Shown here: positions 46,812 to 54,589 of the stretch, in pieces | Layout of the letters: every line of letters starts with the position of its first letter | Position numbering within the stretch: the first letter of the stretch is position 1 | Assembly (NCBI RefSeq): GCF_900177425.1 | Contig: NZ_LT840184.1 | Coordinates: forward strand, 326,308 to 390,307 | DNA from: Paenibacillus uliginis N3/975 | Lineage (GTDB): Bacteria > Bacillota > Bacilli > Paenibacillales > Paenibacillaceae | Direction of reading: 5' to 3' | Length of the DNA stretch: 64,000 nucleotides | The notes under the pieces: generated by a model | Seen by the model: the letters and a program-made list of their open reading frames with translations, nothing else | Databases searched by the model: none | What the model was told of the DNA's origin: nothing | Translations under genes and position numbers: made by a program

Positions 46812-47966
46812 GTGGATTATCAAGCTGATGCCATCGACCGTGTCATAAAGAACGCCATCCAAGTGATGGAAGACAGCAAATACCAGATGTTTGAAATATT
46901 GGAGACATCGCGCGATGAGCTCGTGTCTCTCAATCAGGAGCTGCAGCAGGTATTGAAAGAAACGACGGAAACCTTGGAGAAGGTAGACCAGTTGGAACTG
47001 AACTACCGCCGTTCCCGGATCCGGTTGACGGAAGTCAGCCGGGATTTTGTCCGGTATAAGGAAGAGGACATCAAGCAGGCGTACGAGAAGGCAACGCAAC
47101 TTCAGCTTGATCTCATGATTTATCGCGAGAAGGAAATGTACTTGAAAGCAAGACGCGACGAGCTCCAAAAGCGGGCTCGCAGTGTCGAGAGCTCGGTGGA
47201 ACGAGCGGAATCCATCGGATCGCAAATGGGGGTAGTGTTAGAATACTTGTCAGGGGAACTCGGACAGGTGTCTCGAATTATCGAGTCCGCCAAGAATCGT
47301 CAGGTTATTGGGTTGAAGATTATTTTGGCTCAAGAGGAAGAACGCAAGCGCATTGCACGTGAAATCCATGATGGACCGGCACAGCTGCTGGCTAATCTGG
47401 TTCTTAGGACGGAAATTGTAGAAAGAATGCTTGTTAAGCAGGAATTTAAGATGGTGCAGGACGAAATAGTAGATTTGAAGGGGCAGGTCCGATCCAGCCT
47501 TGAAGAAATGCGCAAAGTTATCTTTAATCTGCGTCCAATGGCACTCGATGATTTGGGGCTTATCCCCACACTCCGTAAATACGTGCATGATTTTGAAGAG
47601 AAAACCAAAATCCGCATGTTGTTTGAAACACGTGGCAAGGAGCATCGTCTCTCTTCTGCGATGGAGGCGGCCATCTACCGGTTGGTGCAGGAAGCACTTA
47701 CAAATGCGGCCAAACATGCTTACCCGACATATGTGCTAGTGGAACTTACATACCAGGCGCAAATGGTTAAAATCGTCGTACAAGACAACGGACTAGGATT
47801 CAAGGTTGAATTACTGGAACAGAAGAGCAAGGATCACTTTGGGTTAATCGGCATGCGGGAGAGGGTCGAACTGCTCGAAGGGAGAATGGAAATTGAATCA
47901 GCTGAGAATCAAGGTACAAAGATCATTATCCATATCCCGACGAACGTAGAGAAGAGAAAGGAGTAA
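46812..47966 (+). CDS. degS: Sensor histidine kinase DegS
   Basis: 384 residues, cytoplasmic (no membrane helix), as in B. subtilis. A long coiled-coil sensor part (about 1-170) precedes the HisKA_3 dimerisation box EEERKRIAREIHDGPAQLL with phospho-acceptor His186. The HATPase domain has QEALTNAAKHA, VQDNGLGF and HFGLIGMRERVELL. DegS phosphorylates DegU to control motility, exoenzymes and competence. GTG start at 46812. DegU follows after 4 bases. Confidence 0.95.
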   Translation: MDYQADAIDRVIKNAIQVMEDSKYQMFEILETSRDELVSLNQELQQVLKETTETLEKVDQLELNYRRSRIRLTEVSRDFVRYKEEDIKQAYEKATQLQLDLMIYREKEMYLKARRDELQKRARSVESSVERAESIGSQMGVVLEYLSGELGQVSRIIESAKNRQVIGLKIILAQEEERKRIAREIHDGPAQLLANLVLRTEIVERMLVKQEFKMVQDEIVDLKGQVRSSLEEMRKVIFNLRPMALDDLGLIPTLRKYVHDFEEKTKIRMLFETRGKEHRLSSAMEAAIYRLVQEALTNAAKHAYPTYVLVELTYQAQMVKIVVQDNGLGFKVELLEQKSKDHFGLIGMRERVELLEGRMEIESAENQGTKIIIHIPTNVEKRKE

Positions 47967-47970
47967 CAGA

Positions 47971-48693
47971 ATGGAAAATTTCGAGAATGAAAATCCGGTC
48001 ATTAAAGTGCTTTTAGCAGATGACCATCAGCTTTTCCGTGAAGGGCTTAAACGTATTTTAAATATGGAGGATGACATTGACGTCATCGGTGAATGTGGAG
48101 ACGGCATTCAGGTGCTGGAATTCTGCAATCAGATTAAGCCGGACATCGTTCTGATGGACATCAATATGCCTACGGAGAATGGCGTGCAGGCTACCGAGAA
48201 ACTGCGTGAGTTATTCCCGGAGATTAAAGTTATTATTCTTTCCATTCATGATGATGAGAGCTATGTGTTTGAGACGCTCCGTAAAGGAGCAAATGGATAT
48301 TTGCTGAAGGATATGGAAGCTGAATCGCTGATCAATGCGATCCGCTCCGTTCACGAGGGCTATGCCTTCATTCATCCGAAAGTAACGGGTAAGCTTATCC
48401 AGCAGCTTCGCCGCATGACTTACGTGAATGAAGCCGGAGCTATGGCAGAAGGCGGTACACGTGAAGCTGGCGTTAAATTTGTCGCTGGGGAGAATAACCC
48501 GTTGACACGCCGCGAAGCTGAAGTGCTTCGTCTGATGGCTGAGGGTAAGAGCAATAAGATGATCGGGGAATACCTATTCATTAGTGAAAAAACCGTAAAA
48601 AACCACGTCAGCAGCATTTTGCAAAAGATGGAGGTCGACGATCGCACGCAAGCGGTTATCAACTCCATCAAATATGGCTGGGTGACACTGTAA
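47971..48693 (+). CDS. degU: Response regulator DegU
   Basis: 240 residues. NarL/LuxR-type response regulator with receiver domain ([17 protein letters not shown]; phospho-acceptor Asp63 in [10 protein letters not shown]; conserved Lys in GYLLKDM) and C-terminal HTH ([19 protein letters not shown], then [17 protein letters not shown]). ATG at 47971 after AAAGGAG, 4 bases after degS. DegU is a known controller of flagellar and comF genes, both downstream here. Confidence 0.96.
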   Translation: MENFENENPVIKVLLADDHQLFREGLKRILNMEDDIDVIGECGDGIQVLEFCNQIKPDIVLMDINMPTENGVQATEKLRELFPEIKVIILSIHDDESYVFETLRKGANGYLLKDMEAESLINAIRSVHEGYAFIHPKVTGKLIQQLRRMTYVNEAGAMAEGGTREAGVKFVAGENNPLTRREAEVLRLMAEGKSNKMIGEYLFISEKTVKNHVSSILQKMEVDDRTQAVINSIKYGWVTL

Positions 48694-48733
48694 GCCGCCG
48701 TCCGAAGCACGGACACGGCTGTACACATGGGGG

Positions 48734-48774
48734 AGGGAATCGCCAGGATATGGCGGTTCCTTTTGTGTTTTTTT
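48734..48774 (+). terminator. Terminator after degU
   Basis: GGAA-CGCCA pairs with TGGCG-TTCC around GGATA, followed by TTTTGTGTTTTTTT. Confidence 0.8.
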
Positions 48775-48886
48775 GAGGAGTCAGATTAGTGCCGTGACCT
48801 GGGGCTAATGTGCGGGCTTCAGGTCATCCTGTCACCGCTTTTCTTTTTTCGGCATATACTGTCGGTAAGAGAAGGAGGTGAGTCTC

Positions 48887-49315
48887 ATGGTTGCCCATTT
48901 ACTGTGGATACTGGCCATATACGGGATCGCAGTGGCGTTGGTACACATCCTGCATGCCCGTCGGCATCGTGGAGGATCACCGAACCGGCGTTCACGGATG
49001 CATTATGAGCTGATTACGTCCAACCATGAGCGGCAGGTGGAATGGTACTTGAGAGCCCTTTCACTGTATGCCCTGCTAAGCGGGACGCGGGTGCGCGTCA
49101 CCGTCCTTGATGACCGGTCGGATGATGATACGATGGTAATTGTGCACAGATTGGTGAACTTGTCTGGAATAGAGCTGCATGTTGGCGAGTTGAATTCAGA
49201 TGAGGACGCGAACAAGGGTATGAAGAAGATAACTTCCGAAAGTGATGAACATTTTATTCGCATTGATCTGCGAATCCCAAGTGAGGCTGTCCGAATCCCC
49301 TATGTACAGGGTTAG
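48887..49315 (+). CDS. Membrane-anchored protein of unknown function
   Basis: 142 residues. N-terminal membrane helix (HLLWILAIYGIAVALVHIL, about 3-21), basic segment (HARRHRGGSPNRRSR), then a soluble cytoplasmic domain starting YELITSNHERQVEWYLRALS and including RVRVTVLDDRSDDDT. That stretch looks like the first beta-alpha units of a GT-A glycosyltransferase, but the protein is too short to be one. ATG at 48887 follows a very strong AAGGAGGTG; GTG at 48878 overlaps that site. It is placed between degU and comFA. Function unknown. Confidence 0.8.
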   Translation: MVAHLLWILAIYGIAVALVHILHARRHRGGSPNRRSRMHYELITSNHERQVEWYLRALSLYALLSGTRVRVTVLDDRSDDDTMVIVHRLVNLSGIELHVGELNSDEDANKGMKKITSESDEHFIRIDLRIPSEAVRIPYVQG

Positions 49316-50054
49316 GCGGCAGGAAAGTGGTTATGTCGGCTTTTTTTTCCGGGCTATAGATGTTATGGCGTGAAGCACACTCCAACCTTTACAGGGAGAG
49401 GAGGGTGCTTTTTTGCGTTGGGAGGGGCGAGGTGCCAGGTGATAGGCAATGGTTCCATTGGGTATGAAGCCGAAGCATGCGAGCGGACTCACGTTCCGTT
49501 ATATTGAGTAATTTCGTCTATTAGAGTGAAGTGGCGGACTGAGAGGACGTTATTTGTACCTATTCAAGCGAAATCGGGCATGTTTTGAGGAAATAGCGGC
49601 TTCTCAGTCCGAAAAAGATTGCAAAACTCGTCCAATGCAGCGAATAGCGGAATGTCAGTCCGGCAATATGTGCCGCTCGGGGCTTGTCTCGTATTTTCGT
49701 ACCTCGCGTAGCTCCCGAACATCGGTGTGGCCGTGCATTTAACCACTATCGATTGACAGCGATTAGTTACTTAATAACTTATTGTGGATTGGAGTCCGAG
49801 AGTTTTCGTTATTTTATACATGTGGTCGATCGGCGTCATGCAACACCACTCACCGCGTTGGGAGCTGCGTGCGGTGCGAGAAATAAGGACAAGCGGTGGC
49901 GGGAAGCGGCGCATGTGATACTGATATTTTTCTTTCATTTTTTATATCTGTAGAAGATGAAAGGCAAGCTTTTTGTACACGACCTTCGTTATGAAAAGTC
50001 ACACTGTATTGGGACTTGTATGGCTAGTAATAGAGGTGGAAAGGAGGATGTCTG
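49316..50054 (+). repeat. Repeat-rich spacer between the 142-residue gene and comFA
   Basis: No gene is seen. A terminator hairpin (AAGCAC..GTGCTT, about 49372-49415, then TTTTTT) comes first. Then there are three copies of a 21-base repeat of the form rAATArCGkC-TCTCAGTCCG: 49535-49555 on the - strand, 49591-49611 and 49642-49662 on the + strand; the first two can pair into a long hairpin. A copy of a different ~47-bp dispersed element lies on the - strand at 49818-49864. Confidence 0.75.
49818..49864 (-). repeat. Dispersed ~47-bp element, copy 2 (intergenic)
   Basis: Read on the - strand it shares AACGCGGTG, GCATGA-GCCG and TCGACCACATG with the copy inside comFA at 50760-50805. See also 16886-16908 and 50217-50262. 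Confidence 0.7.
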
Positions 50055-52208
50055 TTGCAGGCAGCTTTGTATGCGGTGAAGAGTATGGGGGTTTGGAGAA
50101 TTGAGGTATCGTTGGATGTCCGAGTAGATGTGCAGTGGTGGCTGTTAGGTGGGGGGAAAGAGCAGGAATTGAAGAGAGTCAGGGGACTAAAAGGTGGAGA
50201 TACATATTACGCGAAACTCCCAGAGCGCAGTTCGACGTCGTTTGACGGTGATCGACGACGGCGGCAGGCGACTGACCGTCAACATATTGCAACCTCACCA
50301 TTAAGGCAGGTTGCTGAGGATCGGGTGATGTTAGAGGGGAATAGGAGGTATGACGGGTTACCTTCGGTTGAGGAGAACAAACAATCAGCAGAATGGTTTG
50401 TCCTGTTAGCCTGGAGTTTGCCATTGGGCTGGGCAGTCAGCTTGAGGGAGAGGTTTCGTGGAGAGAGGGTGATGGATGGCTGGGGATTAAAGGAATGGCG
50501 TGCATATGTGCTGCGATCTCTGGCTGTGCATTTAGCCGCAGAGCCGCAAGGTCAGGAAGAACAGCTGTTAGGCAAGGCTAATGATATGGTGATGTGGACG
50601 TCCGGGAATATAGATGGAGTAAATACCGGGTTTGAGGATTCTATCGTGTGGGATAGGCTGCTTGTGCAAGTGGAGGAGTTAGGGGAACTACTGCAAGGAC
50701 GGGCACTGCTGGCCGGCGAGGTGGAGGCTTTGCTGGAGGAGGCTTCTGACTGTGTGAAGCCTCCAGAACGCGGTGCGGCGTCGCATGATGCCGCTCGACC
50801 ACATGGTGGAATGGACTTGTCCGTCGGCTGGCTTGCCGCGGCCCAGCTTGGCTGCCTGCTGGGCCGCCTGCGCCTGAATGCGGGGCTGGCACAGCCCGCC
50901 CCGCGGGAGAAGCCCGGCTGGCTGCGCCGCAGCCGGGCAATGGCCCTTCGCTGCCGGCGCTGCGGCAGCGAGGCCCTTAGCCGCACGGCATGCGCCACGT
51001 GCGGCTCGGCGGCTTGCGCCTATTGCGAGGCCTGCCTCGCGATGGGGCGCAGCCGCTCTTGTGCGCTGCTGCTGCAGGGCGCAGCGCAACCGGCCGTGCG
51101 TGGCACGGCCGGGGGTTCCCCCACCGAGGCCTTGGGCCGGTGGGGGCTGAGCGCAGCGCAAGGCGTCGCTGCAGGCGCCGCGCTGCGGTTTTTGGCGGAG
51201 CCGCCGGAGGCGGGCTCCGCGGCCGCCCGCTTCCTGATCTGGGCGGTGACGGGCGCCGGGAAGACCGAAATGATTTTCCCGCTGCTTCAATCCGTACTGG
51301 ATGCGGGCGGGCGGGTGCTGGTGGCGGCGCCTAGAAGAGACGTGGTGCTGGAACTGGCACCCCGGCTGGCCACCGCCTTTCCGAGTGAGAGCATAGTGAC
51401 GCTATATGGAGGCAGTCCTGATCGCTGGAAGCGAGGCAGCATTACCTTGGCGACGACACATCAGCTGCTGCGTTTCCGCTACGCTTTTGATCTGGTTGTC
51501 ATTGATGAGATCGATGCTTTTCCGTATCATAACGATCCGATGCTTGATTATGCCGCCAAGGGGGCCTGTAAGCCAGGCGGCAAATATATCTACCTGTCCG
51601 CGACCCCGCCCTCGAAGCTACAGCGTGAGGCGGCTGCAGGGAGACTGCCTCACGCCAAAGTACCCGCACGTTTTCACGGTCATCCCCTGCCTGTGCCGAA
51701 GCCTCTCAAAATCCCCTCTGTCCAGCGTTGTCTGACTCAGAAGAGTCTTCCTTCAAATCTGGTGCGTGAGCTAAAGATCTCTATTAGCCGGGGAGCCCAA
51801 GTCTTTTTATTCGTTTCGCGCATCCGTCATATTGATTCGTTTTTGCAACTGTTACGCCGCTATTTTTCGGAGATTACGATAGAGGGGACATCTTCTGTGG
51901 ATCCCGACAGAGGAAATAAAGTGATGTCGTTTCGGAACCGTGATATTCGTCTGCTTGTAACAACTACGATATTGGAGCGCGGTGTCACTGTGCCTAAAAG
52001 TGACGTATTTATCGTGGATGCAGACAGTGATCTCTTTGATGAAGCGGCGCTGATTCAAATGGCCGGTCGGGCTGGCCGTTCCAAGGATGATCCTGCGGGG
52101 AAGGTTGTATTTGGCTCACCTCAATGGACACGGTGTCAGCGCTCGGCTGTGAACCAGATCAAGCGAATGAACCGGATTGCCAGGAAGGGTAATTATTTGA
52201 AGGTTTGA
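50055..52208 (+). CDS. comFA: Competence helicase ComFA with unusually long N-terminus
   Basis: 717 residues, against about 460 in B. subtilis. ComFA is the cytoplasmic ATPase that helps bring single-stranded DNA in during transformation. The helicase core has Walker A TGAGKTE with Lys403, motif II VIDEIDAF (about 484), YLSATPP and the C-terminal QMAGRAGRSKDDP. The four-cysteine zinc cluster CRRCGSEALSRTACATCGS is at about 300-318. The ~290 residues in front have no helicase motif and include two copies of a dispersed DNA element, read as KLPERSSTSFDGDR (about 53-66) and KPPERGAASHDAAR (about 235-248). The stretch 50800-51260 is strongly GC-rich. TTG start at 50055 follows AAGGAGG. Confidence 0.9.
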   Translation: MQAALYAVKSMGVWRIEVSLDVRVDVQWWLLGGGKEQELKRVRGLKGGDTYYAKLPERSSTSFDGDRRRRQATDRQHIATSPLRQVAEDRVMLEGNRRYDGLPSVEENKQSAEWFVLLAWSLPLGWAVSLRERFRGERVMDGWGLKEWRAYVLRSLAVHLAAEPQGQEEQLLGKANDMVMWTSGNIDGVNTGFEDSIVWDRLLVQVEELGELLQGRALLAGEVEALLEEASDCVKPPERGAASHDAARPHGGMDLSVGWLAAAQLGCLLGRLRLNAGLAQPAPREKPGWLRRSRAMALRCRRCGSEALSRTACATCGSAACAYCEACLAMGRSRSCALLLQGAAQPAVRGTAGGSPTEALGRWGLSAAQGVAAGAALRFLAEPPEAGSAAARFLIWAVTGAGKTEMIFPLLQSVLDAGGRVLVAAPRRDVVLELAPRLATAFPSESIVTLYGGSPDRWKRGSITLATTHQLLRFRYAFDLVVIDEIDAFPYHNDPMLDYAAKGACKPGGKYIYLSATPPSKLQREAAAGRLPHAKVPARFHGHPLPVPKPLKIPSVQRCLTQKSLPSNLVRELKISISRGAQVFLFVSRIRHIDSFLQLLRRYFSEITIEGTSSVDPDRGNKVMSFRNRDIRLLVTTTILERGVTVPKSDVFIVDADSDLFDEAALIQMAGRAGRSKDDPAGKVVFGSPQWTRCQRSAVNQIKRMNRIARKGNYLKV
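50217..50262 (+). repeat. Dispersed ~47-bp element, copy 3 (inside comFA)
   Basis: Starts CTCCCAGAGCGCAGT and continues into CGACGTCG-TTGACGG. The first 23 bases differ from the copy at 16886-16908 at only two positions. It is read in frame as part of ComFA. Confidence 0.75.
50760..50805 (+). repeat. Dispersed ~47-bp element, copy 4 (inside comFA)
   Basis: CCTCCAGAACGCGGTG-CGGCGTC followed by GCATGATGCCGCTCGACCAC. It is in the same reading frame of ComFA as copy 3. Confidence 0.75.
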
Positions 52209-52233
52209 GTGAGAGCTTAGGAGGCCAATAATC

Positions 52234-53109
52234 ATGCTAATGGATACGCTGGACCGAATTCTGGGGCCATTTCACCGAATGCTGGTAGCATCCGGGCAGA
52301 AGTGCCTTACTTGCGGTAGAACGACAGCTTTGTCACGTGAACACCTCGGATTATGCAGAACGTGTTACCTATCGATTCCGTGGATTACGAATCCAAGATG
52401 TATGTACTGTGGAAGACATATCGGTTGTCCAGATTGTACTCGTGAGAGCGCTGGACCGTGGCATTTTGTATGTAACCGAAGTGCAGCAGCTTATAACGCC
52501 GATATGAGGGAGTGGTTGGCACAGTATAAATACCGTGGGAACGAGTCGTATGCTTCACTTTTGATCGGCATGTTGGAGCGGGCGTACCGTCAGTTGCAGC
52601 GAGAGGCACAAAAGAGATGGCAGTTTATATCATCACATGAGACTAGTAAAAAGTCAGGTTTGCACTGGCGTATCCAACTCGTTACATCGGTTCCAGTCAG
52701 TGAGACGAGACTCAAGGAAAGGGGCTTTAACCAAGCAGAGGTGCTGGCGCGCGGCTTGGCCGCTGCCTGTAAGCTGCCATATGCCGAATTGCTCCGGCGC
52801 GATCGGCATACAGACAAACAGAGTTTCAAGAGCCGGATGGATCGATTGAAAGATATGGAGGGGATTTTTCGCTGCATACCGGAAGCGGGAGAAATACTAG
52901 ACTTTCAAGCAAACCATACATATATAAGTTCTCCCCAGCGAGCATTCCAAGTCCCAACGGACAGTGCATTTCCAATACGAATATTATTAATAGATGATAT
53001 CTATACAACGGGCAGCACCGTGAATGCTTGTTCCAAAGAGCTAAAGGCCGCTGGGGAGGTACAAGGAATCTTGGTAGAAGTGTATAGTCTGACTTGGGCA
53101 CGTTCTTGA
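52234..53109 (+). CDS. comFC: ComF family protein ComFC (phosphoribosyltransferase-like)
   Basis: 291 residues. N-terminal zinc cluster (CLTCGRTTALS.., CRTCY, CMYCGRHIGCPDC; about residues 25-72) and a C-terminal PRTase fold with PRPP loop ILLIDDIYTTGSTVNACS (about 249-266). It is a partner of ComFA in DNA uptake. Between the two lies LKERGFNQAEVLARGLA, typical of ComFC. ATG at 52234 follows TAGGAGG. A ~40-residue low-similarity insertion precedes the PRPP loop (about 207-247). Confidence 0.93.
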   Translation: MLMDTLDRILGPFHRMLVASGQKCLTCGRTTALSREHLGLCRTCYLSIPWITNPRCMYCGRHIGCPDCTRESAGPWHFVCNRSAAAYNADMREWLAQYKYRGNESYASLLIGMLERAYRQLQREAQKRWQFISSHETSKKSGLHWRIQLVTSVPVSETRLKERGFNQAEVLARGLAAACKLPYAELLRRDRHTDKQSFKSRMDRLKDMEGIFRCIPEAGEILDFQANHTYISSPQRAFQVPTDSAFPIRILLIDDIYTTGSTVNACSKELKAAGEVQGILVEVYSLTWARS

Positions 53110-53220
53110 TAGAATAAGGGATAAATACGTAATATTTTTCCTGTAAAATATGGACGCAAGGACTAATATAAGTTAATCTAGGGGTATCAAAGGATCTATG
53201 CGTCATGGAGGGCGGTTAGT

Positions 53221-53634
53221 ATGAACTTGGGGAATTGTCCTCGGTGCGGCAAATTGTATGCGCTGAACTTCCGGGATATGTGTTCTGACTGTTTGAAAGG
53301 CATTGAGGTAGAGTACCAGGATTGCGCTCAATATTTACGAGATACGAAGGGTGCTACAATCCATGAAGTATCCGAAGCGACAGGAGTTACGATTCGCCAG
53401 ATCACAAAGTTTATTCGTGAAGGGCGGATTTCTATTGCTAACGCACCGAATTTGTCGTATCCCTGCGAGGTTTGCGGAACGCTGATACGTGAGAGCAATA
53501 TGTGTGAATCGTGCAGAATACGGCTGACGAAGGAATTAAGAAGCGTTGCTGCGGATGACCAATCCGGAAACGACAGTCAAAGTAAGAAGGACGATCATAC
53601 CTATAGAGCAGTTGACAAATTACGCAAATACTAA
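53221..53634 (+). CDS. yvyF: Flagellar operon protein YvyF (TIGR03826)
   Basis: 137 residues. It has an N-terminal zinc ribbon (CPRCGKLYALNFRDMCSDC), a MerR-like helix-turn-helix (TIHEVSEATGVTIRQITKFIREGRI, about 46-70), and a second zinc pair (CEVCGTLIRESNMCESC). This is the YvyF pattern found between comF and flgM in Bacillus. It is probably a regulator, but its targets are not firmly known. ATG at 53221 follows GGAGGG. Confidence 0.88.
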   Translation: MNLGNCPRCGKLYALNFRDMCSDCLKGIEVEYQDCAQYLRDTKGATIHEVSEATGVTIRQITKFIREGRISIANAPNLSYPCEVCGTLIRESNMCESCRIRLTKELRSVAADDQSGNDSQSKKDDHTYRAVDKLRKY

Positions 53635-53653
53635 AACGCTACAATCGAACTAT

Positions 53654-53706
53654 TAACTATGTTTCATTCCCGACCGATAATCTTAGTAAAGGTTATCGGT
53701 TTTTTC
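53654..53706 (+). promoter_or_regulatory. Terminator overlapping a possible sigma-D promoter of flgM
   Basis: ACCGATAATC (53673-53682) pairs with GGTTATCGGT (53691-53700), then TTTTTT, which stops transcripts from upstream. The same left arm reads as a sigma-D -10 (ACCGATAA, 53673-53680) with TAAC at 53654-53657, 15 bases away. A transcript starting about 53687 would lack the left arm and pass the terminator. Confidence 0.55.
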
Positions 53707-53773
53707 ACATTATTCTAAGTCTTTTGTAGAATGTATGTACAGGTTTTTTCTATATAAAAGGAAGGTGAGCGTT

Positions 53774-54058
53774 ATGAAGATTAACGAAACCGGACGCGTT
53801 GGCGCTGTCCACTCGTACCAACGAAATATGGAGGCCCACCGACAGGAACAACACAATAAGACTCGTCGCAAGGACGAGGTGTCTATTTCAACGGAAGCGA
53901 AGGAGATGCTTCAGGCTCAGGAACGTGCTGGCGATCCGGCGCGCATAGAGAAGATTCAATCCCTGAAAGAACAGGTCTCCTCGGGGACTTACCAAGTGAG
54001 TGCCGATAAACTTGCGGAGAAGCTGCTGCCTTATTTTAAGCAGTTTCCTGAGAGCTAA
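53774..54058 (+). CDS. flgM: Anti-sigma-D factor FlgM
   Basis: 94 residues. FlgM holds sigma-D inactive until the hook-basal body is complete. N-terminal MKINETGRVGAVHSYQRN and the C-terminal IQSLKEQVSSGTYQVSADKLAEKLL, the sigma-binding region, are characteristic. ATG at 53774 follows GGAAGGTGA; the frame is open upstream to 53735. It sits at the head of flgM-flgN-flgK-flgL. Confidence 0.94.
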   Translation: MKINETGRVGAVHSYQRNMEAHRQEQHNKTRRKDEVSISTEAKEMLQAQERAGDPARIEKIQSLKEQVSSGTYQVSADKLAEKLLPYFKQFPES

Positions 54059-54069
54059 GGGTGTCTGAT

Positions 54070-54573
54070 ATGACAGTACAGGTATTAATTGATTCCCTGC
54101 AGCGGCTAGAAATGGTATATAACGACATGCTAGCTGTGGCTGACGCTAAGAAGCAGGCCATTACGAAGAACGATGTGGATGCTGTCGTCCAGTTGCTGAA
54201 TCGAGAGTCTAAAGGAATGAAGACGATTGAGCAGCTGGAGAAGGAGCGCATCGAAGCCGCGTATACTTTTTTGCAGAGCCGCGGAGTCAAGTCACAGTTG
54301 GAGTTAACACTGACAGAGCTTGCGCGGCTTGTATTTGATCCGGAGGAAAAAGTGAAGCTGCTGGATGTTCAGTCCCGTTTGTCCCGCACGCTTCTTGCGC
54401 TGAAGGAGAAAAATGATCTGAATCAGCAGTTGCTGGTGCAATCACTCGATTTCATCGATTTCTCCCTCGACATGCTGACTGGAAAATCATCACAAGACGA
54501 GGTCACATATCATCACCCGTCTGACAAAGGCGGCAGCACAGGACGGCCGGGCCTGTTCGATACCCGAGCGTAA
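54070..54573 (+). CDS. flgN: Flagellar chaperone FlgN
   Basis: 167 residues, nearly all helical. FlgN binds and delivers the hook-associated proteins FlgK and FlgL. N-terminal LIDSLQRLEMVYNDMLAVADAKKQAI and NDLNQQLLVQSLDFIDFSLDML near the C-terminus fit the family. The ATG at 54070 is preferred, with AAGGGTG before it; GTG at 54061 is also possible and would adjoin the flgM stop. It is directly upstream of flgK. Confidence 0.9.
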   Translation: MTVQVLIDSLQRLEMVYNDMLAVADAKKQAITKNDVDAVVQLLNRESKGMKTIEQLEKERIEAAYTFLQSRGVKSQLELTLTELARLVFDPEEKVKLLDVQSRLSRTLLALKEKNDLNQQLLVQSLDFIDFSLDMLTGKSSQDEVTYHHPSDKGGSTGRPGLFDTRA

Positions 54574-54589
54574 ACAGGAGGATTTTGTC

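Noticed and set aside
49554..49953. Short frames in the repeat-rich spacer before comFA
   Set aside because: They run through dispersed repeats, have no ribosome-binding sites and no recognisable content.
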